DNA of 56,208 nt from contig JAFDVU010000021.1 in NCBI GenBank assembly GCA_018268835.1, forward strand, positions 1-56,208. Direction: 5' to 3'. The notes under the pieces are model-generated. The model was not told the DNA's origin, did not search any database, and worked only from the letters and a program-made list of their open reading frames with translations. Position numbers and translations under genes: made by a program. Of the stretch, positions 34,983 to 44,761 are shown in pieces (position 1 is the stretch's first letter; each line of letters opens with the position of its first letter). The stretch is from Acidobacteriota bacterium. GTDB taxonomy: Bacteria > Acidobacteriota > Terriglobia > Bryobacterales > Bryobacteraceae.

Positions 34983-35923
34983 ATCGAGATCGAATCAAGG
35001 TGTTCGCGGGGAACGCCAACCCCTCCCTGGCCGACGAAATCTGCACCGCGCTCGAAATCGATCGCAGCCAGGCCATGGTGCGTTACTTCTCCGACGGCGA
35101 AATCCACCTCCAGTTGCAGGAAAACGTGCGCGGCGCGGACGTGTTCGTGATCCAGCCGACCTGCACCCCGGTGGAGCGCAACCTGATGGAACTGCTGCTG
35201 ATGATCGACGCGCTGAAGCGGTCCAGTGCGCGGCGCATCACTCCGGTGTTACCCTATTATGGGTACGCCCGGCAGGACCGGAAGGACAAACCCCGGGTTC
35301 CGATTTCGGCGCGCTTGGTAGCGGCGCTGCTGGAAACCGCGGGGGCCGACCGGGTTCTGTGCCTCGATCTGCACGCCGCCCAGATTCAGGGATTCTTCGA
35401 TATTCCGGTGGATCACCTGTTTGCCATGCCGGTAATGATCGAGTATTTCCGGTCGCAGGGGATCCCGGACGCGACGGTGGTGTCGCCGGACGCCGGAGGC
35501 GTGGAACGCGCCCGGGCCTTCGCCAAGCGCCTGAATTCGCCCCTGGCGATTCTGGACAAACGCCGCGAAGAGGCCAACGTCGCCGAAGTGATGAACGTAG
35601 TGGGCGATGTGGAAGGAAGAAATTGCATTCTGGTCGATGATCTCATCGATACCGCGGGCACGCTGGTGAAGGGTACCGAAGCGCTGCTCGAGAAAGGCGC
35701 CGCCAGCGTGACGGCGTGCGCCACTCACGCGGTGCTCTCCGGCCCGGCAGTCGGGCGGATTGAAGCGTCCGCGCTGAAGGAAGTGGTTTTTACGAATTCG
35801 ATCCCGCTCTCCCCGGAGGCGGCAAAATCGAACCGGATCAAGTCGCTGTCGATCGCGAACCTGATGGCCGCGGCCATCAAGTCGATCCACGATGAGACTT
35901 CGGTCAGCGGGTTGTTTGTGTAA
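34979..35923 (+). CDS. prs: ribose-phosphate pyrophosphokinase
   Basis: Makes PRPP from ribose 5-phosphate and ATP. The 314-residue length is standard. Landmarks are [16 protein letters not shown], the [20 protein letters not shown] segment, the flexible catalytic-loop Lys-Arg in [13 protein letters not shown] and the PRPP loop [16 protein letters not shown]. The ATG at 34979 overlaps the ispE stop. The order ispE-prs-rplY-pth is common in bacteria and ties PRPP supply to the translation genes downstream. Confidence 0.96.
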   Translation: MNRDRIKVFAGNANPSLADEICTALEIDRSQAMVRYFSDGEIHLQLQENVRGADVFVIQPTCTPVERNLMELLLMIDALKRSSARRITPVLPYYGYARQDRKDKPRVPISARLVAALLETAGADRVLCLDLHAAQIQGFFDIPVDHLFAMPVMIEYFRSQGIPDATVVSPDAGGVERARAFAKRLNSPLAILDKRREEANVAEVMNVVGDVEGRNCILVDDLIDTAGTLVKGTEALLEKGAASVTACATHAVLSGPAVGRIEASALKEVVFTNSIPLSPEAAKSNRIKSLSIANLMAAAIKSIHDETSVSGLFV

Positions 35924-35930
35924 AGAAGAA

Positions 35931-36016
35931 GGTTAGAAGTTAGGAGTTAGAAGTTAGAAGTCAAAAGAAGCGCGCGCGTATTCTTAACTTCTAACTTCTT
36001 AACTTCTAGCTTCTAA
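35931..36016. repeat. large AT-rich imperfect palindrome made of TTAGAAG units
   Basis: The left arm (35931-35970) carries TTAGAAG / TTAGGAG units and the right arm (35981-36016) the complementary TTCTAAC / TTCTTAAC units. They pair over about 35 bases with a few mismatches around a GCGCGCGCG loop. The element is nearly all A, T and G in one arm, unlike the GC-rich surroundings. It fills the middle of the 173-base gap between prs and rplY. No T-run follows, so a simple terminator is not obvious. Confidence 0.8.
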
Positions 36017-36096
36017 GGGTTTACCCGGTCCCTCGAACCCACGTAGCCCCTCAAAAAGGCGAATCGGACTTCGACACCGGAGAAGGAGAAAAGCAG

Positions 36097-36780
36097 TTGA
36101 GAAAAGATATCACCGTAACCGCCGAGGTGCGTTCCTCGCGCGGAAAGAACGAAGCGCGCCGTACGCGCCGCGCCGGGCAGATTCCGGCCGTGCTTTACGG
36201 AGCATTTAAGGATCCCGTCAGCATCGCGGTCAGCCCGAAGGACATCGGGAAGATCATCCGCTCCAGCTCGGGCTTCAACACGATTTTCAACCTCGCCATC
36301 GAAGGCGGCGAAACCACGCCCGTCATGGTGGTCGATCAGCAGCTCGACCCGATCCGGGGCAACCTGCTGCACGCCGATTTCAAGCGGGTCGACCTCACCA
36401 GGCGCATCAAGGTCACCGTCCCGGTGCACGCCGAAGGCGAAGCCGTGGGCGTGAAGGTACAGGGCGGTCTGCTCGAAATCATCACCCGCGCGATCGAAAT
36501 CGAGTGTCTGCCGGACGAGATCCCCGAGGGGTTCACGGTCAGCGTCGCCGACCTGAGCATCGGCCAGAGCCGGCGCGCCAGCGACGTGGCCCTGTCCGGT
36601 TCCATGAAACTGGTCAGCGACCCGCAGAGCGTGATCGCGCACATCGTCGCGCTGCGTCGCGAAGAAGCCGCCGCAACGCCGGCCGAGGGTGCCGCCCCTG
36701 CCGCCGAGCCCGAAGTGGTCAAGAAGGGCAAGAAGGAAGAGGAAGCCGCGGCGGACAAGGACAAGGCCAAGAAGAAGTAA
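36097..36780 (+). CDS. rplY: large-subunit ribosomal protein bL25, CTC type
   Basis: 5S-rRNA-binding ribosomal protein of the longer CTC form, 227 residues: an L25 domain (about 1-95, opening RKDITVTAEVRSSRGKNEARR) and a beta C-terminal domain, ending in an Ala/Glu/Lys-rich tail (KKGKKEEEAAADKDKAKKK). The start is a TTG at 36097, with AAGGAG 8 bases upstream. It is followed after 3 bases by pth, the usual neighbour. Confidence 0.95.
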   Translation: MRKDITVTAEVRSSRGKNEARRTRRAGQIPAVLYGAFKDPVSIAVSPKDIGKIIRSSSGFNTIFNLAIEGGETTPVMVVDQQLDPIRGNLLHADFKRVDLTRRIKVTVPVHAEGEAVGVKVQGGLLEIITRAIEIECLPDEIPEGFTVSVADLSIGQSRRASDVALSGSMKLVSDPQSVIAHIVALRREEAAATPAEGAAPAAEPEVVKKGKKEEEAAADKDKAKKK

Positions 36781-36783
36781 CGC

Positions 36784-37374
36784 ATGTTTCTGGTCGCCGG
36801 TCTGGGGAACCCGGGCGAGGAGTACGCACTCTCGCCGCATAACCTCGGGTTCATGGTTGTGGACCGGCTGGCCGAGCGGCACGGCATCCGCGTCACCCGC
36901 AGGGATTCCAGGGCGCTCGTCGGCGTGGGCGAAATCGACGGGCAAGAGGTGATGCTGGCCAAACCGCAAACGTTCATGAACCTCAGCGGCACTTCGCTCG
37001 CGCCGCTGATGGAAAAACACGGGATCGAACCGGGTCAAGTCGTGGTCGTCTATGACGAGTTGGACCTGCCCTGGATGGCGGTCAAAATCAAACCGAAGGG
37101 CTCGGCAGCCGGGCACAACGGGATGAAGAGCGTGATCCAGAGCTTGAAGACCGGCGAAATCGTCCGTATGCGGTTGGGGATCCATCCGGGCCACCCGTTG
37201 AACAGTGGCGCGGATTTTGTGCTGGCGCCGATCAAGCGCTCGCAGAGAAACGAATTGGAGGAACTGGTCGGCTATGCGGCCGACGGGGTTCGCTCCATAA
37301 TCGCCGAGGGCGTCGAAAAGGCCATGACGAGGTTCAATCGTCGCGCCCCAGGCTTAAATAAAGAGGAAGCATGA
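36784..37374 (+). CDS. pth: peptidyl-tRNA hydrolase
   Basis: Releases tRNA from peptidyl-tRNAs that drop off ribosomes. The 196 residues include [20 protein letters not shown] with the catalytic His, the [10 protein letters not shown] segment and the [12 protein letters not shown] loop. The ATG lies 3 bases after rplY, and the end overlaps rpsF by 4 bases. Confidence 0.96.
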   Translation: MFLVAGLGNPGEEYALSPHNLGFMVVDRLAERHGIRVTRRDSRALVGVGEIDGQEVMLAKPQTFMNLSGTSLAPLMEKHGIEPGQVVVVYDELDLPWMAVKIKPKGSAAGHNGMKSVIQSLKTGEIVRMRLGIHPGHPLNSGADFVLAPIKRSQRNELEELVGYAADGVRSIIAEGVEKAMTRFNRRAPGLNKEEA

Positions 37375-37823
37375 ATCGTATTTACGAAGAGCTGTTCATC
37401 GTAAAGCCGGATGCCGCCGAAGAAGAGGTGGATCAGTACGTGGAGCAGTTGCGCACGCAGTTGACCACGGCCGGCGCCACGGTGGACAAAGTCGATAAGT
37501 GGGGCAAGCGCAAGCTGGCCTATCGCGTGGGCAAGTACCGGGAGGGCTCGTACGTGCTCTTCCAGTTCTCCTCCGACGCGGCAACCGTGAAAGAGCTGGA
37601 GCGCCGCCTGCGCGTTTCCGACATCGTTCTCAAGTTTCTGACTGTGCGCATCGACCAGACGCTGAAGCGCCTGGACAAGCGCAAGAAGCAGCGCGACAAG
37701 CGGGCCGCCCGGCGCGCCGCCAACGCTCCCGCATCGCCCGCGCCCGCGCAGCCTTCGCTCGCGCAGATGATGACCGATACACCGGGCGCCCCCATGCCGG
37801 GGCAGCCGAAAGGGGAGGCATAA
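37371..37823 (+). CDS. rpsF: small-subunit ribosomal protein bS6
   Basis: Residues 1-100 are a standard bS6 fold ([18 protein letters not shown], then [20 protein letters not shown]). The remaining 50 residues form an unusual basic and Ala/Pro-rich tail ([18 protein letters not shown] onward), making it longer than the E. coli protein. It pairs with bS18 in the 30S platform; rpsR follows after 3 bases. No ssb or priB lies between them, unlike many bacteria. Confidence 0.95.
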   Translation: MNRIYEELFIVKPDAAEEEVDQYVEQLRTQLTTAGATVDKVDKWGKRKLAYRVGKYREGSYVLFQFSSDAATVKELERRLRVSDIVLKFLTVRIDQTLKRLDKRKKQRDKRAARRAANAPASPAPAQPSLAQMMTDTPGAPMPGQPKGEA

Positions 37824-37826
37824 ACC

Positions 37827-38129
37827 ATGGCTGAAACTCGTGGCGGCCGGCCGATCAGCGCCAGCCAGCGACCCACCGGCGGCGACAAGGCCGTTGCCGG
37901 CCAGAAGAAACAGTACTTCCGCCGCAAGAAGGTATGCCGCTTCTGCGTCGAGAAGATCGATGACATCAACTACAAGGACGTGAAGATGCTGCACGCCTTC
38001 GTCGCCGAGCGCGGCAAGATCGTTCCGCGCCGCATCTCGGGCGTGTGCGCGCCCCACCAGCGCCGGCTCACCGACGCGATCAAGAAGGCGCGCAACATCG
38101 CGCTGCTGCCCTTCGCGGCCAGCTACTAG
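37827..38129 (+). CDS. rpsR: small-subunit ribosomal protein bS18
   Basis: A 100-residue bS18 with an N-terminal extension of about 25 residues. The core shows [19 protein letters not shown], then [21 protein letters not shown] and the [19 protein letters not shown] signature. The Cys pair and further Cys suggest the metal-binding (C+) form. It lies between rpsF and rplI, the classic order. Confidence 0.95.
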   Translation: MAETRGGRPISASQRPTGGDKAVAGQKKQYFRRKKVCRFCVEKIDDINYKDVKMLHAFVAERGKIVPRRISGVCAPHQRRLTDAIKKARNIALLPFAASY

Positions 38130-38147
38130 GCAGGAGGAAACCAACCC

Positions 38148-38594
38148 ATGGAAGTCATTCTCAGAGAAGACGTCGAGAAACTGGGATCCCGCGGCCAGGT
38201 GGTCAAAGTGGCCCCGGGATACGCCCGCAATTTCCTGCTGCCCAAGCGCCTGGCCGTGGCGGCCACCGAAGCCAACAAGAAGATCGTGGAACAGGAGCGC
38301 CAGGCTCACCTGCGGCGCGAAGCCAAAGCCAAGGGCGAAGCCGAGGATCTCGGTAAGCTCATGTCCGGCGTCACCGTCACGATCGCCCAGAAGGCCGGCG
38401 AAAACGATCAGTTGTTCGGCTCGGTCACGAGCAAGGACATCGCCGACGCGCTCGCCGCGCAGAACTACTCCATCGACCGCCGCAAGATCCAGCTCGAAGA
38501 GCCGATCAAGCAACTCGGCGAGTTCAAGGTCCCGGTGCGTCTCCACAAGGAAGTCACGGTGGAGATCACGGTCGTGGTCGCCAAGGAAGAGTAG
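38148..38594 (+). CDS. rplI: large-subunit ribosomal protein bL9
   Basis: A 148-residue bL9: the N-terminal RNA-binding domain carries the signature GQVVKVAPGYARNFLLPKRL, a long central helix follows (about 45-75) and then the C-terminal domain. GGAGG upstream fixes the ATG. Last gene of the block, 16 bases before a strong terminator. Confidence 0.96.
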   Translation: MEVILREDVEKLGSRGQVVKVAPGYARNFLLPKRLAVAATEANKKIVEQERQAHLRREAKAKGEAEDLGKLMSGVTVTIAQKAGENDQLFGSVTSKDIADALAAQNYSIDRRKIQLEEPIKQLGEFKVPVRLHKEVTVEITVVVAKEE

Positions 38595-38610
38595 TCCCGT
38601 CCCGCCTTCC

Positions 38611-38645
38611 AGCCGCCGGCAGCCTCGGTTGCCGGCGGCTTTTTC
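38611..38645 (+). terminator. intrinsic terminator after rplI
   Basis: Perfect 11-base stem AGCCGCCGGCA / TGCCGGCGGCT (38611-38621 and 38630-38640) with an 8-base loop, followed by TTTTTCT. Ends the apt-to-rplI transcription block. Confidence 0.92.
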
Positions 38646-38650
38646 TGACC

Positions 38651-38677
38651 CAAATATATCGTGCTACGATATATTTG
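38651..38677 (+). promoter_or_regulatory. MarR operator: perfect 12-base inverted repeat at the start codon
   Basis: CAAATATATCGT, then GCT, then the exact complement ACGATATATTTG. The last G is the first base of the GTG start of the MarR gene. TACGAT (38665-38670) inside it lies 6 bases before the GTG and can be a -10 box, so repressor binding would block both polymerase and the transcript start. The AT-rich palindrome stands out in GC-rich DNA. Confidence 0.75.
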
Positions 38678-39111
38678 TGACCGAGGATCTTTCCCCCGAA
38701 CAGTACCGCGACCTCGCCGAGTTCCGCCGCCAGATCCGCCGCTTCCTCCATTTCAGCGAAGCCACCGCCGCCGGCTTCGGCGTCGAACCGCAACAACACC
38801 AGTTGCTGCTCACGGTTCAGGGCTTGCCCGCGGACGTGAATCCCACGGTTCGCGAGATCGCCTCGCGCCTCTTCATCCAGCATCACAGCGCGGTGGAACT
38901 GGTCAATCGCCTGGAGAAGCGCGGCGCGGTGAAGCGGCAGCCCGGCGAACACGACCGCCGCGAGGTCCGTGTGCGCCTGACCGCTTCCGGCCGCGCCCTG
39001 CTGCGCCGCCTGGCTCTGGCGCATCGCGACGAACTGGAGCGCACCGGGCCGGAACTGGCGCGCTCCCTGCAAGCCGTGCTGCGCCACGGATGCAAGGCGG
39101 TGGCCGGATGA
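38677..39111 (+). CDS. MarR family transcriptional regulator
   Basis: A 144-residue winged-helix repressor. The DNA-binding part is HQLLLTVQGLPADVN, then TVREIASRLFIQHHSAVELV as recognition helices and the wing KRQPGEHDRREVRVRLTASG, all typical of MarR. The GTG at 38677 is chosen because the family-like part begins soon after it and because the operator/promoter ends there. The open frame upstream crosses the terminator and is not coding. The stop overlaps the channel gene by 4 bases, so the regulator probably controls itself and the channel. Confidence 0.9.
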   Translation: MTEDLSPEQYRDLAEFRRQIRRFLHFSEATAAGFGVEPQQHQLLLTVQGLPADVNPTVREIASRLFIQHHSAVELVNRLEKRGAVKRQPGEHDRREVRVRLTASGRALLRRLALAHRDELERTGPELARSLQAVLRHGCKAVAG

Positions 39112-40901
39112 GCGGGCACCGCTCCGAACCCGGCGACTTCACCACCACGCCGCGCGTGATCCCGATCTCGCTGCTGGCGATCGCCATCGGCATCGTCGCC
39201 ACGTTCGTCGCGTGGGCGCTGTTGCGCCTGATCGGGTTCTTTACCAACCTCTTCTACTACGGCCGTCTCGCCGATTCCATGGCGTCGCCCGCGGCCAATC
39301 ATCTCGGCTGGTGGGCCGTGCTCGTCCCAGTGGCGGGCGGCGTGATCGTCGGAATGATGGCGCGCTACGGGTCGGACCGCATCCGCGGCCACGGCATCCC
39401 CGAAGCGCTCGAATCCATCCTGATCAACGGCAGCAAGGTGAAGCCGCGGCTCGCGGTCCTGAAACCGGTCTCCTCGGCGATCGCCATCGGATCCGGCGGG
39501 CCGTTTGGCGCCGAAGGCCCGATCATCATGACCGGGGGCGCGATCGGTTCGCTGATCGCGCAACTGTTCCACCTCACCGCGGCCGAGCGCAAGACGCTGC
39601 TCGTGGCAGGCGCCGCCGCGGGAATGGCCGCCACCTTTGCGGCCCCGGTTGCCGCCGTGCTGCTCGCGGTGGAACTGTTGCTCTTCGAATGGAAGCCGCG
39701 TAGCGTGATTCCAGTGGCGCTGGCCAGCGCCACCGCCGGCGCCTCGCGCCGCTACATCCTGGGGCTCGGTCCTCTGTTCCCCGTGCCCCACCACTCCATC
39801 TTCATCGGACCGCAAGGTCTGGCCGGGTGCGTGATCGTCGGATTGCTCGCCGGTGCGCTCTCCAGCATCCTCTCGCTCGGCGTCTACGCCACGGAGGACA
39901 CTTTCGGCAAGCTCAAGTGCCACTGGATGTGGTGGCCCGCCATCGGCGGCGTCTTCGTCGGCGTTGGCGGCATGATCTTCCCGCGGGCGCTCGGCGTGGG
40001 CTACGACACGATCCAGTACCTGCTGCAGGGCGACGTCCCCGGCGCCGTCCTGGCCGGCGTACTCTTCGTGAAGTCGGCCATCTGGGTGATCGCGCTCGGT
40101 TCAGGCACCTCGGGCGGCGTGCTCGCGCCGCTGCTCATGATGGGCGCCGCGCTGGGCGGTGTGGAGGCCGCGTTCCTGCCCGCCCAGGGCGCCGGCTTCT
40201 GGCCGCTGGTCAGCATGGCGGCGGTGCTCGGCGGCACGATGGGCGCGCCCTTCACCGCCATCGTGTTCGCCTTCGAACTCACCCACGACGTCAACGTCCT
40301 GCTCCCCCTGCTGGTGGCCTCGGTCCTCTCCTACGGCACCACGGTGCTGCTCATGAAGCGTTCCATCCTCACCGAGAAGATCGCGCGCCGCGGCCTGCAT
40401 CTCTCCCGCGAGTACGCCACCGATCCGCTCGAGGTCCTGTTCGTGCGCGAGGTGATGCGCACCAACGTGGCCGCGCTGCCCGCCTCCGCCACGCTCGACG
40501 AAATCCGCCATACGCTGATTCGCGAACCCATGCAGCGCGGCCAGCACCTTTACCCCGTCGTCGACCAGGACCGCCGCCTGAGCGGCGTCGTCACGCGCAG
40601 GCAACTCCGCTCGCTGGTCGAGTCCGGCGCCACCGGTTCGCTGGGCGGAATCCTGCGCCGGCCCGTAACCGCCTACTCCGATGAACCGTTGAGCACCGTG
40701 GTGGCGCGCATGGCGGAAACCGGCATCACGCGCATGCCGGTGACCGATCGCGACACCGGCGAGATCGCCGGGATGATCTCGCTGCGCGACCTGCTGCAGG
40801 CCCGCGTGCGCCAACTCAACGAAGAGCGCGACCGCGAGCGGGTCCTGCAACCGCGGCTCCGCCTCCCATGGTCCGGCCGCGGCGCCGTCCGCCAATCCTG
40901 A
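39108..40901 (+). CDS. ClC-type chloride channel or H+/Cl- exchanger with CBS domains
   Basis: A 597-residue ClC protein. The membrane domain (about 15-430) has the ion-path motifs GSGGPFGAEGPI, with the gating Glu in GAEGP as in proton-coupled exchangers, and GSGTSGGVLAP. A cytoplasmic part from about 445 holds two CBS domains (VREVMRTNVAALPASATLDEI, then RRPVTAYSDEPLSTVVARMAE), which usually bind adenine nucleotides. Overlap with the MarR gene (ATGA) indicates one operon. Chloride or acid stress is a likely but unproven signal. Confidence 0.93.
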   Translation: MSGHRSEPGDFTTTPRVIPISLLAIAIGIVATFVAWALLRLIGFFTNLFYYGRLADSMASPAANHLGWWAVLVPVAGGVIVGMMARYGSDRIRGHGIPEALESILINGSKVKPRLAVLKPVSSAIAIGSGGPFGAEGPIIMTGGAIGSLIAQLFHLTAAERKTLLVAGAAAGMAATFAAPVAAVLLAVELLLFEWKPRSVIPVALASATAGASRRYILGLGPLFPVPHHSIFIGPQGLAGCVIVGLLAGALSSILSLGVYATEDTFGKLKCHWMWWPAIGGVFVGVGGMIFPRALGVGYDTIQYLLQGDVPGAVLAGVLFVKSAIWVIALGSGTSGGVLAPLLMMGAALGGVEAAFLPAQGAGFWPLVSMAAVLGGTMGAPFTAIVFAFELTHDVNVLLPLLVASVLSYGTTVLLMKRSILTEKIARRGLHLSREYATDPLEVLFVREVMRTNVAALPASATLDEIRHTLIREPMQRGQHLYPVVDQDRRLSGVVTRRQLRSLVESGATGSLGGILRRPVTAYSDEPLSTVVARMAETGITRMPVTDRDTGEIAGMISLRDLLQARVRQLNEERDRERVLQPRLRLPWSGRGAVRQS

Positions 40902-40973
40902 GGTTCGCCCCTCGCGGCGCATTCCGAAACTGCCCCTGTCCATCGGGCGACTCCCGCTGTAATCTGTATTCAG

Positions 40974-41729
40974 ATGCGCAGCCCAACCGTATTTCTGGCA
41001 CACGGTTCTCCGATGTCCGCGCTCGGCGGCGACGCACACGCCGCGGCTCTGCGCGCCTTCGGCAAACAGCATGCCGGTCTCCGCGCCATCGTCATCGTGA
41101 GCGCGCACTGGCAAACCCGCGGCGAAATCCGCGTCACCTCCTGGCAAAACGCCCCGCTGGTCTACGACTTCGGCGGCTTCCCCGACGAACTCTACCAGAT
41201 CGAGTACCCGGCGTCCGGAGACCCCGCGCTCGCCGCGCGCATCGCCGGCGCGGTCCCCGAACTCAAGCGCGGACTCGATCACGGCGCCTGGGTACCGCTG
41301 CGCCTGGCGTGGCCGGAGGCCGCGATTCCGGTGGTGCAGATTTCGCTCCCACACGCGCCGCCCGCCGACGTTTTCGCGCTCGGCCGCCAATTGCGTCCCC
41401 TGCGCGACGAGGGCATTCTGGTGGCCGGCAGCGGCGGCATCGTGCACAATCTCGGGCTGGTCCACTTCGCCGATAAGAACGCGGGCGTGGATCCCTGGGC
41501 CGCCGAATTCGACCGCTGGGTGGCCGGCTGCGTCGCCGAAGAGGACACCGAATCGCTCTTCCACTACCGCACGATCGGTCCGCACGCCGCGGTCGCCGTC
41601 CCCACGCCCGAGCACTTCGAGCCGATCTTCGTCGCGCTCGGCGCCGCCTGGCCGGGAGAAGAGGTGGAGACCGTCTACCAGGGCTTCCACTACGGCAACC
41701 TCTCCATGCGCAGCTTCAGCCTGTCGTAG
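40974..41729 (+). CDS. DODA-type class III extradiol ring-opening dioxygenase
   Basis: A 251-residue LigB-superfamily protein close to 4,5-DOPA dioxygenase (YgiD). Metal-site histidines are visible in VFLAHGSPMSAL, VSAHWQTRG and GLDHGAWVPLRLAWPEA, and a further His in TPEHFEPIFVALG. These enzymes open catechol rings using a bound metal. The natural substrate is unknown. TAATCT lies 8 bases before the ATG and there is no Shine-Dalgarno site. The 72-base gap before it holds nothing else recognised. Confidence 0.9.
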   Translation: MRSPTVFLAHGSPMSALGGDAHAAALRAFGKQHAGLRAIVIVSAHWQTRGEIRVTSWQNAPLVYDFGGFPDELYQIEYPASGDPALAARIAGAVPELKRGLDHGAWVPLRLAWPEAAIPVVQISLPHAPPADVFALGRQLRPLRDEGILVAGSGGIVHNLGLVHFADKNAGVDPWAAEFDRWVAGCVAEEDTESLFHYRTIGPHAAVAVPTPEHFEPIFVALGAAWPGEEVETVYQGFHYGNLSMRSFSLS

Positions 41730-41782
41730 CGCGCCCGGCAGTGGCGCCGAACCTGCCGCCGGAGCGCAAGATCCATCCCGCC

Positions 41783-43174
41783 CTAATGGGCCGCCACCGC
41801 GGTCACCGCGTCCCACGTCCAGCGGAGCACCGCCATCAGGCTCGCCACCGGGATGCGCTCGTTGTCCGAGTGCGCCCCGCCCAGCGCGCCCTCTTCGGCA
41901 TTCGCCATCGGCCCCGTGCCGTACGCCTGCACGCCTTTCGCGCGCAACTGCGCCATGTCGGTGGCGCCGGTCATCATGTAGGGCAGCGCGGGTGCGCCGA
42001 ATTCGCGCCTACCCGCCGCGGCCAGCGCGCGGAACATCTCGTTGTCTATCCCCGAAGGCGGCGCGAACGGCCGCGAATTCGCTTTCGGCGGAATCACCTC
42101 CACCGCCGGATCGGCGATCACCCGCCGCAACTCCGCGACGAACCCGGCCATGTCCTCGTCCGGCAGCGCGCGCACGTCCAGTGTCGCCTCCGCTTCGGAC
42201 GGAATCACGTTGGAGCGGAAGCCGCCGTTGATGATCGTCGGCGCCACGCTGGTGCGCAACATGGAGTAGTGCGCCGGCTCGCGCTCGCGCAGGTAGCGGT
42301 CGATCTCCAGCAGGTTGCCGCCCGCCGCCAAAGCACGATAGCGCGCGGCCGCCGCCGGCGCCACCAGCGGCGCCAGTCCAGCGAAGTACGCGCGCGTGGT
42401 CTCGCTCAGCCGGACCGGCGTGCTCCACGTGCCCGCCTTCGCCACAGCCGCCGCCAGGTGCACCACCGCGTTATCCATAGTCGGGCGCGACCCGTGTCCC
42501 GCGGTGCCGTGCGCCACCAACCGGATCCGCTGCGGGTTCTTCTCCGTATTGCTCACCAGCAGGTAGCGCGGCTTTCCACCTTCGGCCACGATCGCGCCGC
42601 CCTCGGCCAGCGCATACTCGCACTCGATCTCCGGCCAGTGTTCGCGGATCATGTAGTCGATGCCGTACTGCGCGGTGCCCTCTTCGCCGGCTTCGGCGAG
42701 AAAAATCACGTCGCGGTCCAGTTTCACGTTCATGCGCTTGAGCAGCAGCAGGGTCATCACGCCGGCGATCACGTGCGGCTTATCGTCGCGCGACCCGCGT
42801 CCCCAGATCTCGCCGTCCTTCAGCACCGCCGCGAACGGATCCACGCTCCACTTCTCGCGCTGCACTCCGACCACGTCCGTGTGCCCCAGCAGCAGGATCG
42901 GCCGCTTCGCCCCGCTGCCTTTGAGGCGCGCCACCAGGTTGGCGCGCGCCGGATCCAGCGCGAACTGCCGCGTCGCGATGCCCTCGCGCTCCAGCATCGT
43001 CGCCACCGCGTTCGCCGCCCTGGTCTCGCTGCCCGGCGGATTGCTGGTATCGATGCGCAGCAGTTCGCGAAACCGCTCCACCACGTCGGGCCGCAGTTTG
43101 TCCCAGTCCACCGCGAAACGCTCCTGCGCGCCCGCCGCCGCGGCCAGCGCAATGAACCACGCAAGCGTCCTCAT
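41783..43174 (-). CDS. exported M20 family peptidase
   Basis: A 463-residue di-zinc carboxypeptidase/deacylase of the M20 family with a signal peptide ([16 protein letters not shown]). Metal ligands are seen in [19 protein letters not shown], the catalytic [12 protein letters not shown] and near the end [11 protein letters not shown] dimerisation domain is inserted from about 200 to 340. It probably removes C-terminal residues from peptides in the periplasm. The ATG at 43174 overlaps the carboxylase stop (ATGA), making it the second gene of that operon. Confidence 0.91.
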   Translation of the reverse strand: MRTLAWFIALAAAAGAQERFAVDWDKLRPDVVERFRELLRIDTSNPPGSETRAANAVATMLEREGIATRQFALDPARANLVARLKGSGAKRPILLLGHTDVVGVQREKWSVDPFAAVLKDGEIWGRGSRDDKPHVIAGVMTLLLLKRMNVKLDRDVIFLAEAGEEGTAQYGIDYMIREHWPEIECEYALAEGGAIVAEGGKPRYLLVSNTEKNPQRIRLVAHGTAGHGSRPTMDNAVVHLAAAVAKAGTWSTPVRLSETTRAYFAGLAPLVAPAAAARYRALAAGGNLLEIDRYLREREPAHYSMLRTSVAPTIINGGFRSNVIPSEAEATLDVRALPDEDMAGFVAELRRVIADPAVEVIPPKANSRPFAPPSGIDNEMFRALAAAGRREFGAPALPYMMTGATDMAQLRAKGVQAYGTGPMANAEEGALGGAHSDNERIPVASLMAVLRWTWDAVTAVAAH

Positions 43175-44712
43175 AGAGGTATGTTGCCATGCTTCTTTCG
43201 CGGCATCGTGTCGACTTTGTTCTCGAGCATGCGCAGCGCGCGGATCACGCGCGGGCGCGTTTCGCGCGGCTCGATCACGTCGTCCACGTATCCGCGCTCT
43301 GCCGCCACGAAGGGATTCGCGAAGCGCTCCTTGAACTCCTCCACCTTCTGCCGCCGCACCGCCTCCTGATCCGCCGCCGCGGAGAGTTCCCTCCGGTAGA
43401 CGATGTTCACCGCGCCCTCCGGCCCCATCACCGCGATCTCGGCCGAGGGCCACGCGAAGTTCACGTCCGTGCGGATGTGTTTCGACCCCATCACGCAGTA
43501 CGCGCCGCCGTACGCCTTGCGCGTGATCACCGTAATCTTCGGCACGGTCGCTTCCGCGTACGCGTACAGCAGTTTCGCGCCGTGCCGGATGATGCCGCCG
43601 AACTCCTGCTCCGTCCCCGGCAGGAATCCGGGCACGTCCTCGAACGTCAGGATCGGGATGTTGAACGAGTCGCAGAAGCGCACGAAGCGCGCCCCCTTCA
43701 CGCTGGAGTTGATGTCCAGCACACCCGCCAGAAACGCCGGCTGATTGCCCACGATCCCGATCGGCCGCCCGTCCATGCGCGCGAATCCCACCACGATATT
43801 CTTCGCCCAGTGTTCGTGTACCTCGAAGAATTCGCCCTCGTCCACCACGCGATGGATCACGTCCTTGATGTCGTACGGCAGGTTCGATTCCGCGGGCACG
43901 ATCGCATCCAGCGCCGCGTCCATGCGGTCCGCCGGATCCGCGCACGCTCGCCGCGGCGGGTCATCGCGGTTGTTCTGCGGCAGGTAGGTGAGCAGTTCGC
44001 GGATCATGCGGCAGCACTCGCCGTCGTCCGCCGCGATGAAGTGGCCCACGCCGCTCACCGAGTTGTGCGTCATCGAGCCGCCGAGTTTTTCCTTGGTCAC
44101 GTCCTCGTGGGTCACGGTCTTGATCACGTCCGGACCGGTGACGAACATGTAGCTCGTGTTGGCGGTCATGAAGACGAAATCTGTGATGGCGGGCGAGTAC
44201 ACGGCGCCACCGGCGCACGGCCCCAGGATCGCGGAAATCTGCGGCACCACGCCGCTGGCCAGCGTGTTGCGCAGGAAGATCTCCGCGTAGCCTGCGAGCG
44301 AGACCACGCCTTCCTGAATGCGCGCGCCGCCCGAATCGTTCAGCCCGATGACGGGGCCGCCCATCTTCAGCGCGAGGTCCATGATCTTGCAGATTTTCTG
44401 CGCGTTGGCCTCGGAGAGCGAGCCGCCGAACACGGTGAAATCCTGCGCGAAGACGTAGACCAGGCGGCCGTGGATGCGCCCGTAGCCGGTGACGAAGCCG
44501 TCGCCCGGCACCACCTGCTCATCCATGCCGAAATCTCGGCAGCGGTGCGTGACCAGCTTGTCCAGTTCTTCGAACGTGCCTTCGTCCAGCAGCAGTTCGA
44601 TGCGTTCGCGCGCGCTCAGCTTGCCTTCTTTATGCTGCCGCGCCCGCCGCTCCGCGCCGCCACCCTGCTCGGCCGCTTCGTGGCGCCGGCGCAACTCATC
44701 CAGTCGGTCCAT
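43171..44712 (-). CDS. acyl-CoA carboxylase, carboxyltransferase (beta) subunit, propionyl-CoA type
   Basis: A 513-residue biotin-dependent carboxyltransferase, PccB-like. It has the N-terminal [20 protein letters not shown] start, [19 protein letters not shown], the oxyanion region [20 protein letters not shown] and the C-terminal half [21 protein letters not shown] followed by [15 protein letters not shown]. It carboxylates propionyl- or acetyl-CoA together with a biotin-carboxylase subunit that is not in this window. TAGAAT lies 7 bases before the ATG. Confidence 0.93.
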   Translation of the reverse strand: MDRLDELRRRHEAAEQGGGAERRARQHKEGKLSARERIELLLDEGTFEELDKLVTHRCRDFGMDEQVVPGDGFVTGYGRIHGRLVYVFAQDFTVFGGSLSEANAQKICKIMDLALKMGGPVIGLNDSGGARIQEGVVSLAGYAEIFLRNTLASGVVPQISAILGPCAGGAVYSPAITDFVFMTANTSYMFVTGPDVIKTVTHEDVTKEKLGGSMTHNSVSGVGHFIAADDGECCRMIRELLTYLPQNNRDDPPRRACADPADRMDAALDAIVPAESNLPYDIKDVIHRVVDEGEFFEVHEHWAKNIVVGFARMDGRPIGIVGNQPAFLAGVLDINSSVKGARFVRFCDSFNIPILTFEDVPGFLPGTEQEFGGIIRHGAKLLYAYAEATVPKITVITRKAYGGAYCVMGSKHIRTDVNFAWPSAEIAVMGPEGAVNIVYRRELSAAADQEAVRRQKVEEFKERFANPFVAAERGYVDDVIEPRETRPRVIRALRMLENKVDTMPRKKHGNIPL

Positions 44713-44725
44713 CCCCGTTATTCTA
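44713..44725 (-). promoter_or_regulatory. TANNNT-N7 start signal before the carboxylase gene
   Basis: TAGAAT (44725-44720), 7 bases, then the ATG at 44712. One base longer than the N6 cases elsewhere. GGGG beside the ATG is a poor ribosome site. Confidence 0.35.
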
Positions 44726-44761
44726 GCGGTTGGTGGAGTGGGCTTCCCGCCCCTGCCCCTT

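Noticed and set aside
36010..36040. A GGTTCGA-like T-loop on the minus strand suggesting a tRNA before rplY
   Set aside because: The flanking bases do not pair into a T-arm and no acceptor or anticodon arm can be drawn.
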